Part shown: positions 1 through 9,971 of the stretch, piece by piece | Layout: each line of letters begins with the position of its first letter | Position numbering within the stretch: position 1 is the stretch's first letter | Assembly (NCBI GenBank): GCA_031769625.1 | Contig: JAUIMM010000694.1 | Span: forward strand, 5,106,501 to 5,170,500 | DNA: 64,000 nucleotides | DNA from: Taudactylus pleione | Taxonomy: Eukaryota; Chordata; Amphibia; Anura; Myobatrachidae | Reading direction: 5' to 3' | Made by a program: the position numbers and the translations under genes | The notes under the pieces: generated by a model | Told to the model about the DNA's origin: nothing | Databases searched by the model: none | Seen by the model: the letters and a program-made list of their open reading frames with translations, nothing else

Positions 1-506
1 CGGTTTTGATCTTCCTGCGGTTCGGAATTTGGAATTCAAATTTGAATCTGGGGTTTTGGATTGCAAAAAATTACATGATTTTAGCTGTTTTTTTTTTTAT
101 TAAAAACTTTATATAATTTTATTTAAGAAAAAAAAACAGATCCAAAAACAAAATACTTGACGGTGGATTTGCAAAACCAAAACACGAATATGAAACCAAA
201 ACATGGGGGTCAGCGCAGATCTCTAATGGTGACAGAGCTTTGCTGCTGTGGAAGACAGGTATAGAGGTGAAAGGACAATCTGACACTTCAGGAATAGAGT
301 CCGGCTTGTCATAGATTTTGATAACAGATAGAAGTGTTAACATTTGTTCTGATAACAAATAAAAGGCATTTATTTATAGTCTTAATTTGAATAAAAACTA
401 TAATACAGCACAAAGAGGGGTCAATGTACTAACATGCCCATTTACTCAGCGCTAAGGAACATCCCACATCGCCGCTTATCACAGTAATGCCGGATGTCTT
501 AGAGAT
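1..506. other. AT-rich flank, no gene recognised
   Basis: No coding pattern, terminal repeat or RNA gene is visible here. The stretch ends at the TAA that begins the chain of three transposons at 507. Confidence 0.5.
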
Positions 507-509
507 TAA

Positions 510-976
510 GGGCCTGATTCAGAGCCGGACGCTATTTGCGATCGCTCGTTCAGAAAAAGGGGCTGGCTATTTAAATTGAGCGCTCACTCTTTGCGGTCTG
601 TTGACGCCTCTATGTCTGAGCCAGCGAACGAAACATGCAATCATGCGAACAGTTCAGGCTAAGAAACAACCAAGTGACGTGGCCGATGACGCTGCTTTGT
701 TAATTATGCACACCCTTAAAATGCCCGTTTTGACCGTTTGGCACGCCTGCGTTCGGATCTCCACTCCCCGTTTTCAAGCACCTTCCCCTGTTACCACCCA
801 CAAACGCCTCATCCTGTCACTCAAATTAGCAGGCACTCGCAATTTTGCGAACACACGTTTTCCGACCGCACTGACTGGTTGGCGCATGCGCATTACGGCC
901 CATACGCATGTGCAGATGTGAAAACATCACTCGGAGCGAACCAGCGGCCGCTTACGAGTGGCTCTGAATCAGGCCC
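510..976. mobile_element. Harbinger-type MITE, TAA target duplication
   Basis: The ends are inverted repeats: GGGCCTGATTCAGAGC at the left and its complement at the right. TAA flanks both sides (507-509 and 977-979), as expected for PIF/Harbinger insertion. No transposase is present. About 235 bases from the right end it carries a block starting CACGCCTGCGTT that also occurs in the 7.28-kb element at 14174 and in the elements at 2931, 3735 and 22412, so it is probably a non-autonomous relative. Confidence 0.85.
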
Positions 977-979
977 TAA

Positions 980-1295
980 GGCCCTCATTCAGAGGCGTTC
1001 GCTCGGGAGCAATCGGTCGCACCCAAAGTGACTGAGAATATACAAAACGAGTGCTCAGTCGCAAAGCACATCGTAAGCGCGGAAACACCCACAACAATGA
1101 AAGCACACCTCCTATCTCTACGGCCTAATTCAGAATCGGTCGAAGGCGGCAACCTACGTCAGCACGATTAACACCTGTTACATTGTTAGTTGCCTACAAA
1201 CATCGGTTGAGGCAGTAACCATCGCCAGCACTTGCAATGCTTCAGGTAGACCCTGGGCTCCAATCGCTCCGTGCGACCGCCTCTGAATGAGGTCC
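980..1295. mobile_element. Harbinger-type MITE, second of a TAA-linked chain
   Basis: The termini GGCCCTCATTCAGAGGCG and, read inward from the right, GGACCTCATTCAGAGGCG match with one mismatch. It shares one TAA duplication with the preceding element (977-979) and one with the next (1296-1298). It contains no coding region. A degenerate internal copy of the terminus (around 1120) suggests an older insertion. Confidence 0.8.
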
Positions 1296-1298
1296 TAA

Positions 1299-1847
1299 GG
1301 GCCTTATTTAGAGTCGATCGCTAGATACAAGCGGTCGCTCTGAATGAGGGCGGCCGCTTGTAGTGTGAAGTGCGGCCTCCTGGTCTCTAGCTAAGCTGTG
1401 GGTTACCACCCACAGCTCCAGCGAGCGACCAAGTTGATGGTCGCGATGGTCAGGACCATCGTGACCATCGGGGCTTGCGACGAGACCCTAAGGTTGGGTC
1501 TCGGCAACCGCAAGCCCCAAGAAGCGTCCTGCTCTGATCGAGCAGGAAGCTCCCCACTGACATCACTGCTGATGTTAGTGCGGCCTCCCACAAAACGGCA
1601 AGCGTTCCGTTAGGAACGCCTCCGTTTGGCCGGCCACCCCCCTTCCCGCCTCCCAAATGGGGCGAGCTGTCAATCACCATCGACAGCTCGCCCCCTTTGG
1701 TGCAAGACCCGTAGCGACGGAGCGCCCGTCGCTAGTCGGGTCTCGCGCATGCGCACGTCGGAGCTGGCTCCAACGTGCGCAAGCCCAGTGGGCAAACATC
1801 GACCCAGTCGCAAGCTCAGCGTTTGCGACCAGGTCTGAATAAGGCCC
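1299..1847. mobile_element. Palindrome-array Harbinger-type MITE (copy A)
   Basis: The ends are GGGCCTTATTTAGAG and, from the right, GGGCCTTATTCAGAC, flanked by TAA (1296-1298 and 1848-1850). From 1395 onward it is almost wholly a row of back-to-back palindromes, among them GCTGTGGG...CCCACAGC, GATGGTCGCG...CATC, GGGGCTTGCG...CGCAAGCCCC, a GGAACGC-type stem, GGGGCGAGCTGTC...GACAGCTCGCCCC and AGACCCG...CGGGTCT. The same stems occur in the reverse order in copies B and C at 15.8-17.3 kb, so this copy lies in the opposite orientation. Open frames through it are by-products of the stems. Confidence 0.85.
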
Positions 1848-1950
1848 TAAATGTATTAGAAAGAGGAGTTACAGTAAATCACCTCTCCGGCGATCTCTGT
1901 CCTGGCTGTATCGTATCACCCTAGACCTCTGTCAGCGGGTGAGGGGGGAT

Positions 1951-2085
1951 GTAGTTTTAGTGAGTGTTCTATGTCCAGGAGGGGAAGGGGGCAGACAGTG
2001 GCTGGTTTTAGCGAGTGTACTATTTCCTAGGGGAGAAGGCTCTCAGGGGTAGTTTTAGTGAGGGTTCTATGTCTTGGGGTGTGGA
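1951..2085. repeat. Degenerate tandem repeat, about three units
   Basis: Three imperfect units share the core GTTTTAGTGAGTGTTCTATGT followed by a G-rich stretch. The copies are diverged. Boundaries are approximate. Confidence 0.5.
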
Positions 2086-2091
2086 GTGTAT

Positions 2092-2267
2092 GGGGTCTAG
2101 TTACTAAGCAGTGTTAGGAGACAGAGTAAAAATTGATAAGGTACCAGCCAATCAGCTCCCAACTGCATGTCACAGGCTGTGTTTGAAAAATGACAGTTGG
2201 GAGCTGATTGGCTGGCACCTTATCACTTTTCACTCTGTCTCCTAACACTGCTTAGTAAATAGACCCC
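2092..2267. mobile_element. Snap-back (single-hairpin) MITE
   Basis: The whole element folds on itself. GGGGTCTAGTTACTAAGCAG at the left matches the complement of the right end, and the arms continue inward through a CCAATCAGCTCCCAACTG segment. Relatives lie at 2692-2813 and 2817-3484. It has no coding capacity. Confidence 0.8.
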
Positions 2268-2515
2268 TGTGTCTCTTACCTGGAGCCTGCGCACACCTAC
2301 GAGGGGCTTCCAGTGTGTGGAGCCCTGGGGAACCACCCCAGCTGTACTATTGTTAATCCATCTTTATCACTGGGAACCATGGCAGGCTGGCTACTACTGT
2401 ATGCTTTATAGTACGTGTATTTACGAGGGTCGACTTAAGCCCTTTGGCACAGGTTATCATAGTAGACCTCAGTAGGTCTTCATACCTGTTATCAGCTTTA
2501 TTAGAACTGCATAGG
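2268..2515. other. Short spacer, nothing recognised
   Basis: No gene or clear repeat structure. It separates the snap-back MITE from the hAT-like element that follows. Confidence 0.4.
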
Positions 2516-2691
2516 CAGGGCTGGACTGATCCACAGGAGTACAGGGGAAATCCCCAGTGGGTCCCACTGCCTGTGGGCCCACCCCCCACTTCTAAGTGTC
2601 AGGTGCCGGACCTCAAATTATAGATTGTTAATCTATTATATGGTTAGTTACCTGGAGGAGCAGGACCACTGATCAGCATAGGGGCTTGGGG

Positions 2692-2813
2692 TCTATTTAC
2701 TAAATCATGGGGGAGATAAAGTGGATGGAGATAAAGTACCAACTAATTAGCTCCTAACTGTCATTTTGCAGGCTGTTTGAAAAATGACAGTTAGGAGCTG
2801 ATTGGTTGGTACT
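2692..2813. mobile_element. Snap-back MITE, right part missing
   Basis: It begins GGGGTCTATTTACTAAAT and contains two facing arms around a TGTTTGAAAA loop (CTCCTAACTGTCATTTT and AAAATGACAGTTAGGAG). The outer right arm is absent where the next copy begins. Same family as 2092-2267. Confidence 0.65.
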
Positions 2814-2816
2814 TCT

Positions 2817-3484
2817 GGGTCTATTACTATGCCTTGGATGGAGATAAAATCCCAACCAATTAGCTCCTAGCTGTCATTTTTTAAACACAGCATGTGACAT
2901 GGCAGTTAGAAGCTGATTGGTTGGGATTTTGGGCCTGATTCATTACTGATCGCAACTGCAATTACGCACGCAATCGGCTGATTGTTGCGTTCTGCGCATG
3001 CGTATGCATCGCAGTGCGCGTGGGCGAACCGGCCACTGCGATCGGGACTGCGTAGACCCATCGCAGAGTGACTGACAGGAAGCGCTGTTTGTGGGTGGTG
3101 ACGGAGGGGTGTTCGGCGAAACGCAGGCGTGCCAGTGCGCTTCAACACTGGAGCTGGGACGTGCATAAATTATCCACTGCGATGGCCTACGCAACCTGAG
3201 GCCTCATAGCGTGCGTGGTTGTTAGCATTTTCTAAGGTCAGACCTTATGCAAGTGTGCGTGAAGCTGCGATGGTAATCGATGTTACCGATGGTTTCGCAG
3301 TCTTCTAAACATTACGGATGTGTGTAAGGTAAAGCGGGCGTCCTTATGTAGTGATGCAGCGGCATATAGATCACAGTGGATTAGCATACTATCGCAGTTA
3401 AACTGCGGGCATAATCGCTACTGCAATCTCAGCTGCGATCTGTAGTGAATTAGGCCCTTTATCTCCATCCAAGGCTTAGTACAT
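2817..3484. mobile_element. Snap-back MITE split by a Harbinger MITE
   Basis: The left arm has CCTTGGATGGAGATAAAA and the right arm TTTATCTCCATCCAAGG. They are separated by the complete element at 2931-3457. Removing that element and one TTT restores a continuous hairpin. Confidence 0.75.
2931..3457. mobile_element. Harbinger-type MITE, TTT duplication
   Basis: The ends are GGGCCTGATTCATTACTGAT and, from the right, GGGCCTAATTCACTACAGAT, both followed by CGCA. TTT flanks each side (2928-2930 and 3458-3460). On the complementary strand it carries the conserved CACGCCTGCGTT block (GGCGTGCC near 3127), placing it with the elements at 510, 3735, 7116 and 22412 but reversed. Confidence 0.8.
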
Positions 3485-3657
3485 AGCTTCCTTGGTTCCC
3501 AATATAGAAATTACACCAAGATTTGCCTAATGATTAGCCAAGCATCTGTGGTGGCTGGCCACGCCCCCTCTAGTGGATGACCACACCCCTTAAGCACGGG
3601 CCCCTACAGCTGCATTCCCCCGGTGGGCCCTATGTGCCCCAGTCTGACACTGTGCAT

Positions 3658-4537
3658 TAGAGCCGTAACTAGACTTTTTGGTGCCCTGTGCCAGAAAGAG
3701 CATTGGCACCCCCCTCATTTTTCAAAGGGACATAGGGCCTGATTCAGAGCCGGACGCTATTTGCGCTCGCTCGTTCAGGAAAAAGGGGTGGCTATTCAAA
3801 TTAGCTGTTCGCTCTTTGCGGTCTGTTCACGTCTCTAGGTCTGAACGAGCGAACAAAACTTGCGGTCGTTTTTTGGAAAACTACGCCCCCTGGCCGCTCG
3901 AATCCTACGTCATGTCCGCTATTTATTAGATTAATCGAGTACATCGACCAGCGTATGAACTGCTCGCTATTCTTGTGGTTGGTTTTTCCTACCACAATCT
4001 TGCGAGCAGTTCTGACTATAAAATAACCCAGTTACGTGGTCAGTGACGCTGCTGTATTAATTATGCACACCCTTAAAACGCCCGTTTTGACCTTTAAGCA
4101 CGCCTGCGTTCTGATCTCCACTTCCCGTTTTCAAGCACCTTCCCCTGTTACCACCCACATACGCCTCCTCATGTCACTCAAAATAGCAGGCATTTGCTAT
4201 TTAGCGAACAAACGATTTGCGGCCGCACTGACTGGTTTGCGCATGTGTATTATGATCCGTACGCATGCGCAGTTGTGCAAACATCGCTCGGAACGAACGA
4301 GCGGCCGCTTACGAGCGGCTCTGAATCAGGCCCATAATGCACCCAAAAAAGGGGAATGGCCTCATGGGGAAGGGCTAGGGAAGAGATAGGGGAGGCCAGG
4401 AGATGCTGGGGATGAAATAAGAGGAAGCTACAAGCAAGAATGATAATAAACAATAATTTGACAGGCCCAAACAGCGCCCCCTGACCTGTGCTGCCCTGTG
4501 CAATGGCACCGGCCACATTACCCTAGCTACGGCCCTG
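3658..4537. mobile_element. hAT-like element with exact 8-bp duplication
   Basis: CTGTGCAT occurs immediately before (3650-3657) and after (4538-4545). The left terminus reads TAGAGCCGTAACTAG and the right, inward, CAGGGCCGTAGCTAG, the common hAT type. It contains a nested Harbinger MITE at 3735-4333 and no transposase frame. Confidence 0.85.
3735..4333. mobile_element. Harbinger-type MITE, ATA duplication
   Basis: Same family as 510-976: identical first 16 bases, inverted at the right end, and the shared CACGCCTGCGTT block about 235 bases from that end. ATA flanks both sides (3732-3734 and 4334-4336). It is about 130 bases longer than the first copy because of extra sequence near 3850-4030. 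Confidence 0.85.
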
Positions 4538-4545
4538 CTGTGCAT

Positions 4546-4977
4546 ACATTAGGTGCCTTTCCCATGCTGTGAAATAACCTCCCCGGCAACCACAGGACTT
4601 CCTAATACACAGTAATCACACAACATTCCGCCCAACATTTCAGTTTAATAAAACTTTCCTCCGGGGTAGGGGAAACTGTGAAACCGTCGTCCTGTACATA
4701 GGGTAACACACAGGAGAGATTTACGTGAGTCACTGTTTGAGGTTACGGCATTTTATCTTATTTAGTAATATTTTCTGCTATCATCTATCTGATATTACAT
4801 CCACACACGAGTCTAAATGAGGTGAATAAGAGCCGTTTTCATTTCCTTCCAAGATAACATCTCATAATGAGCCAGATATTGATATTTCTCTATATTACTT
4901 ATACTTGTTACGAAGGTGACTCCATTGTCTCTCTGTGCTTTATTTGTATTCTCTGCCGATGCGTTTAATCCCAGAGT
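4546..4977. other. No gene recognised
   Basis: AT-rich sequence with no long frame, terminal repeat or RNA structure that I can support. Confidence 0.4.
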
Positions 4978-5842
4978 TATTATTATTATTATTGTTTATT
5001 TATATGGCGCCACAAGTGTTCCGCAGGGCCTTACAAAGTACTTAAACAAATAGATTGATTTACAGTGACTTACAGTACAGTACAATACAATACAGGACAT
5101 GGATAATATACATTGCTACATTTGCGACCATAACACCCAGATAAGCAACAATGCAAAGCAACCAAGTGTTAGGTGCCCTGGTAGAGAGTAAGAAGTAGAT
5201 GAAGGTAGAGTAAGGAGAAGCACAAGAGGGGGTATGCAATTGGGAAGCCAACTGCCTAAATACTGGCAGCAGGCTTCCCGACTGTCATATCCCGGCAAGG
5301 GTGAAATGCTGGGCGTCTAGATGTAGACACCCGGCATTTCCCCGACGCCGGGAGACCGGCGCCTGGCATCCCGATCATAGTGATGCCGGGCGCCGCGAGC
5401 GGACAGCCGCGTGGGGGGAGGGTTAGGTTTAGGGCTCCCGGGGGGGACTTAGGGTTACCCCCCTGGAGGGTTACGGTTAGGCTAGGGGGAGGGAGGGTTA
5501 GGGTTAGGCACCCCGGGGGGGGAAATTAGGGTTAGGCACCCCCCCCGGGGGACTTAGGTGTAGGCAGCGGGAAGGGGGTGGTTAGGGTTAAGCACTTAGA
5601 GGGGGGATTAGGGTTAGGCACTTGGGGGGGAGGTTAGGGTTAGGCACCCCTAAGGAAGGTTAGGGTTAGGAGGGTTAGGTTAGGTTAGACAATACTTACC
5701 TATCCACGATCGGGATTTCCAGCGCTGTCGGGATCTCTGCTGATGTCGGGCTGCCGCTGCCGGGAATTGAACGGCCGGCGGTATTTCATACCAATTCCCA
5801 AGAGGGTAGAGGGCCCTGCTCATAGGAGCTTACATTGTAAGG
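4978..5842. repeat. Common vertebrate interspersed repeat, interrupted
   Basis: It starts with a TTATTATT run and the phrase TTTATATGGCGCCACAAGT...CCGCAGGGC, and ends GGGCCCTGCTCATAGGAGC then TTACATTGTAAG. Both belong to a familiar vertebrate short repeat (also at 33770 and, at its tail, near 59710). It is split by the TTAGGG-carrying element at 5231-5798, and the 33-bp minisatellite grows out of its tail. Class (SINE or LINE tail) uncertain. Confidence 0.5.
5231..5798. mobile_element. TTAGGG-carrying palindromic element, copy 1
   Basis: It starts GGTATGCAATTGGGAAGCC and ends in a small palindrome GGTATTTCATACC plus AATTCC. CAAGAGGG flanks both sides (5223-5230 and 5799-5806). The left third holds palindromes (a CCGGCATTTC-type stem, CGCCGGGAGACCGGCG, a GGCATCCCGAT stem). 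The middle (about 5400-5690) is a degenerate run of GGGTTAGG and TTAGGG. Copies 2 and 3 are at 30577 and 31498. On the complementary strand there is a weak tRNA-like B box (GTTCAATTCCC), so a SINE origin is possible. Confidence 0.65.
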
Positions 5843-6335
5843 GGGAGGGACAGACAGACAGGGGTGACACAGAAGGGGAGGGGCAGACAGACAGGGGTGA
5901 CACAGAAGGGGAGGGGCAGACAGACAGGCGTGACACAGAAGGGGAGGGGCAGACAGACAGGGTGACACAGAAGGGGAGGGGCAGACAGACAGGCGTGACA
6001 CAGAAGGGGAGGGGCAGACAGACAGGCGTGACACAGAAGGGGAGGGGCAGACAGACAGGGGTGACACAGAAGGGGAGGGGCAGACAGACAGGGGTGACAC
6101 AGAAGGGGAGGGGCAGACAGACAGGCGTGACACAGAAGGGGAGGGGCAGACAGACAGGGTGACACAGAAGGGGAGGGGCAGACAGACAGGCGTGACACAG
6201 AAGGGGAGGGGCAGACAGACAGGCGTGACACAGAAGGGGAGGGGCAGACAGACAGGGGTGACACAGAAGGGGAGGGGCAGACAGACAGGGGTGACACAGA
6301 AGGGGAGGGGCAGACAGACAGGGTGACACAGAAGT
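5842..6335. repeat. 33-bp minisatellite, about 15 copies
   Basis: The unit reads roughly GGGGTGACACAGAAGGGGA then GGGGCAGACAGACA. Single-base length changes between units shift the frame. The long minus-strand frame with repeated CLSAPPLLCHP and the plus-strand EGEGQTDRGDT repeats are translations of this array, not genes. Confidence 0.9.
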
Positions 6336-6419
6336 GGTAGGCAGGGAGGAAGGAGTATGTAGCAGCAGGTTAGGATGGGAGCTGGAAGGCTTTGATGAAA
6401 TACGATGAGTTTTATTTAG

Positions 6420-6655
6420 TATCATCCCAATGTATGAAGGAGGGACCGCAGCAGATGACTGGCTAGTGGGCTTCCCAGACTGTGGAGAGGGGGGCGTACG
6501 GGACCAGATCAAGGCAAAGTAATCCTTGATTTGATTAGATATTTGTTCTTTAAAAGCTGTGATTTTCAATAGAGTATCATTAAGACACCAAGATGAGCGG
6601 CCTCTAGGGTATCGCAAGATTAGGAATGAGGCACTAACAATAGAATGATCAGACC
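6420..6655 (-). pseudogene. L1-like LINE endonuclease remnant
   Basis: On the minus strand the frame reads WSDHSIVSASF, then WCLNDTLLKITAFKEQISNQ and IKDYF. This resembles the end of the apurinic endonuclease domain of L1/Tx1-type ORF2, where the SDH motif is catalytic. Only about 80 residues survive. Upstream sequence is replaced by a palindromic repeat and downstream sequence runs into the 33-bp minisatellite. It is a dead fragment. The family match is from motif memory, not a search. Confidence 0.6.
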
Positions 6656-6659
6656 ACGT

Positions 6660-6905
6660 ACACAAATCGGCCACTATTATGTCAGAAACGACCAGCGATG
6701 CGTCGTTTCCGACATCAATCATCTACTGAACATGCCGGCCAATCTGCCGATAACGACAAATTGCCCATGTTCAGAGATGATTGATGTGTCTACACTGAAC
6801 GATCAATCGCTCAGTGTAGGCACTGCAGGGGGAAGGGGAACGACGGTACGATTACGATGTCGTAATCGTACTGTCGTGCCGGTATTTGCTAGTGGATACG
6901 CGGCT
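6660..6905. mobile_element. Possible palindromic MITE fragment
   Basis: It contains facing stems (CGATTACGATGTCGTAATCG and a CACTGAACGAT...GTAGGCAC stem) like the TA-flanked MITEs elsewhere in the window. Clear paired termini were not found, so the limits are approximate. Confidence 0.35.
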
Positions 6906-7758
6906 TTAAGTATTAATTATAAATAGTTGGATTGGTGCTAGTAGACAGGGCTGTGATAACCCATAGCTGGGCCATTAGGCTTTCAAGAATTTCGGGCCCC
7001 CTCCAGCACTTCAATCTTTCACCCCACTACAACTGACAGCATGCCCCTGGTATGGTAGGTACTAGACCACAGTACATAGCCCTACATCCACTTTGAGAGT
7101 CTCCTGAAGAATTCTGGGCCTGATTCAGACCCACTCGCAAGCGGGCGCACGTACGTTAGGCGTACGTACAAAATTATTTAAATTCAATGGCTCGCTCGTA
7201 TTTTCGTTCGCATCTAAAATTCCTCCCTAAACTCAGGCGACCCCTCCTCTAACTAACGAGCGTGCGAAATAGCGAGCGTACATCCCCGAAATGGCTTGAA
7301 GGGAACGCACGCACAAGTGAAACCGGAAGTGGCCTTGTCAGATGTCGATTACCTGCTCCTTTATTCTGCCTACCTCCCTCAATCGTATCATGCCAATCAA
7401 TGTATCAATTAGCTTAATTGTTTTTTTTTTTTCAACACAATGCAAGAAACTTTACTCTTGTCCGTGTTTGTGTTTACCCGCAGAATACGTACGGATGGAA
7501 CATTCGCTTTTATTGTTCAAAAAACATGTGAACCACAATTAAACAATTGTTCTATTGCTGTGGATCCCCGCATATTTTCCGGGGTTCATTTCTTTATTTA
7601 AATTTGCAAACGCATGTCACTACATCAAGCCTATCATAACTCTCCAGAGATTTCTGGCCCTGTTGAACACATGACTCATACACTAACCAATAAAATTGCT
7701 CCTGTTAATTTCCAAAATACATTAGCCAATCAGAAATTTTTGCCACACTTTATCAAAA

Positions 7759-9149
7759 ATGTTTTGTATGAAAAACTCCATTGCCATCATGAGAGCCTCC
7801 GCATTCACCAGGCGCGAGCTGCTGGTGCTTACGGAGGTGATGGATAGGCGGATCACCAGCCAGCCTCCACCCATCACCAACCGGCAGAAGCACTCCGCGT
7901 ATGCGGAGGCACGGTCCCGCCTGCGGTCGTTGGGTTCACGCCGCAACATCGGGCAGCTGGAGCGCAGGTGGTCAGACCTGCAACGGCGAACGCCCCGCTT
8001 GCTGGCATGCTTTCGCATGCAGATCCTTGAAAGTAAGTGTTATGTTGTATTGTGGTTTTCATGTTTGTGTTTGTGGGGCAAACTGCGTGTGCATGTTTTC
8101 CTGTCTGTCCTATTTATTATTTGTCCTCATATCTGCGTGTGCATGTTTTCCTGTCTGTCCTATTAATTATTTGTCCTCATATCTGCGTGTGCATGTTTTC
8201 CTGTCTGTCCTATTAATTATTTGTCCTCATATCTGCGTGTGCATGTTTTCCTGTCTGTCCTATTAATTATTTGTCCTCATATCAGCGTGTGCTTGTTTTC
8301 CCTCTATTTCTGTTTTTTTCATTCTACTCCTTTTTGCATGTTTTTTGTTGCTGTTTTTTTTTTTTTTATTTGGGCCCCGGATTTGCCCAGAAACTAACCT
8401 CAATTTGTTTGACATATTTTAGGAGGACAGCCAAGACTACGCCGTCACCGTCCGGCCAGACGGCGTTCCCGGCCACTATCCCCAACCCCCAGCCAACACT
8501 CCACCCCAAATATTTCCCCTATACCCCACTCCTCCCCAGCCTTCCAAGACCCTCTCCCGGAACTGTCGGGCCTCCTTCCCCTCCGTCCCACTTCCCCCTC
8601 TCCTCCACCCACCCCTCTTCCAATTACCCCCTCCCCGGAGTCCATCATTACCCCTCCCCGTTCTTTGGGGAATGAAGGCTCCTCCGAGGAGGAACATGGA
8701 GGGACTTCTGGAGCTCCCGTTTTGGCTCCCGGTATGTTTTTCTTTCTCATTTTTTTTAACCACTAACTGTTTGTATGTAATCATGTGTCGTGCCTTTATT
8801 CGTGCTTGTTTGGTTTACTTTTGGTGATTTAGCAGTTTGCCTTTACCTCTTCCTGCTGATTTCAACATACACATATCACACCTGTGTGAATTTGTACATA
8901 GGCCTTGTATTTTTGCCAGCACCCCCTTTTTGTTTTGGTTTTTTTTTTTTTAGGTTTAGGAGTGATTTCGTTGTGTTTTTGTTTTTTTAATGTGGATTCC
9001 CTATTGTTTTATTAATCCACACACTTTTCTCACCCACAGAGGAACAGAGGCGTCGACAAGAGGTGGCCGATTGTGTTGGCCAGATGCGCCAACATGTCAT
9101 TGGCATTCTTGTGGCCCTTGACCGGCTGTCTGGCATCCTTCGCCAGTAG
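7759..9149 (+). CDS. Myb/SANT-like DNA-binding protein A of Harbinger element (3 exons)
   Basis: Predicted exons are 7759-8032, 8423-8731 and 9040-9149. Donors are A|GTAAGT and G|GTATGT, and both acceptors are pyrimidine-rich with AG. Phases agree and give 230 residues. A start at 7789 would give 220 and places MRASAFTRRELL first, so the true start is open. Residues about 12-85 form a trihelix Myb/SANT-like fold: FTRRELLVLTEVMDRR, then AYAEARSRLRSL and LERRWSDLQRRTPRLL. A proline/serine-rich middle with an arginine-rich patch (a likely nuclear signal) follows. The last exon is one predicted amphipathic helix ending GILVALDRLSGILRQ, similar in position to the helical tail of protein B. Myb-like partners of Harbinger transposases bind the element ends and carry the transposase into the nucleus. 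That role here is inferred from family and context. Confidence 0.75.
8084..8283. repeat. 50-bp tandem repeat, four copies, in intron 1 of gene A
   Basis: Units begin TGCGTGTGCATGTTTTCC at 8084, 8134, 8184 and 8234, with a partial fifth. Copies are almost identical, so the expansion is recent. It lies wholly inside the predicted first intron. Open frames through it are not coding. Confidence 0.9.
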
Positions 9150-9175
9150 TTTTTTTTGTTTTTTTTCGTTTTGTA

Positions 9176-9181
9176 AATAAA
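9176..9181 (+). terminator. AATAAA polyadenylation signal of Myb-like gene A
   Basis: AATAAA lies 27 bases after the TAG stop at 9147-9149 and is the first such hexamer downstream. Confidence 0.6.
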
Positions 9182-9624
9182 TTTTCTAGTTCTAATATAC
9201 GTTCTGGCTCATTCTTTTTTTCAAAAACAAAAATAGTTTTCCCTGACATAAGTAGACTGTTCCTGCAAGGATTTCCCTTTTTTAAAAGTTAGATTGTATT
9301 TTGTATTTGTATGTTAAACAGCCACAAGAAACACATAACAGTAACAATGTCATTTCCCTTTTTGGGTGTAGTGTCAATTAGATATTTCGACATTTTACAG
9401 GTTCCACTTCCTAGTTGGTGTGCAAGCTGCTTAGGCCAATCTTCAAAATCCAAAGGTTTGGACAGGCTTCCTTTTGGTGTGGGTTGGGAACCTGCAAACA
9501 TATTTCAGTTTACATCAACTGGTGTCAGTACTGGATTACCCCTTAGTCAAATGTAAGGTGTGTTAACCTGGTTACACTTGCTGTTAACGTCCAAAAAAAG
9601 GAAGACCATTTCACTCTCCAAACA

Positions 9625-9630
9625 TTTATT
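9625..9630 (-). terminator. AATAAA polyadenylation signal of the transposase gene
   Basis: TTTATT on the plus strand gives AATAAA on the minus strand, about 340 bases beyond the transposase stop. The two convergent genes thus have separate signals. Confidence 0.5.
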
Positions 9631-9971
9631 CACAACATAAATGAGAAATCAAAGTGGTCAGTCCCAAAAAAAAAAAACAGTGATAATCTCAAATACATAC
9701 AAATAAAATATTTAAATAAAAAAACAATCAAGAACTGGTTGACGAAGGACCATGCCAACATGATTCCACAAACATGGCGTTGCGATATGGGTTCCAGAAT
9801 ATATGGCCAAAATCACCAGATCCAGGTTTGGTAAGGGTAGCAGGAAGTAGTGAGCGTTGGAGTGGCAAAGATTATGTGAACAAACAGAAGATGGTGAAAA
9901 AAAAAAAAAAATTAGATGTTCGCAAACAAACACAAACACATTAGGTATAAACACTGTTGTTTGGGTCAAAC

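Larger units (their letters stand above)
2516..3652. mobile_element. hAT-like non-autonomous element, host of several insertions
   Basis: The left end CAGGGCTGGACTG and the right end (read inward CAGTGTCAGACTGG) fit hAT-type termini. The flanking 8-mers are TGCATAGG and, once the next insertion is removed, TGCATACA: six of eight matching, as in an old insertion. It is filled by two snap-back MITE copies and a Harbinger-type MITE. No transposase remains. Confidence 0.65.

Noticed and set aside
5391..5690. Interstitial telomere from a chromosome fusion
   Set aside because: The TTAGGG-like tract is inside an interspersed element with an 8-bp flanking duplication and sister copies, so it came by insertion.
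5820..6722. 300-residue minus-strand frame
   Set aside because: It joins an L1 endonuclease remnant to the 33-bp minisatellite by chance. The two parts are unrelated.
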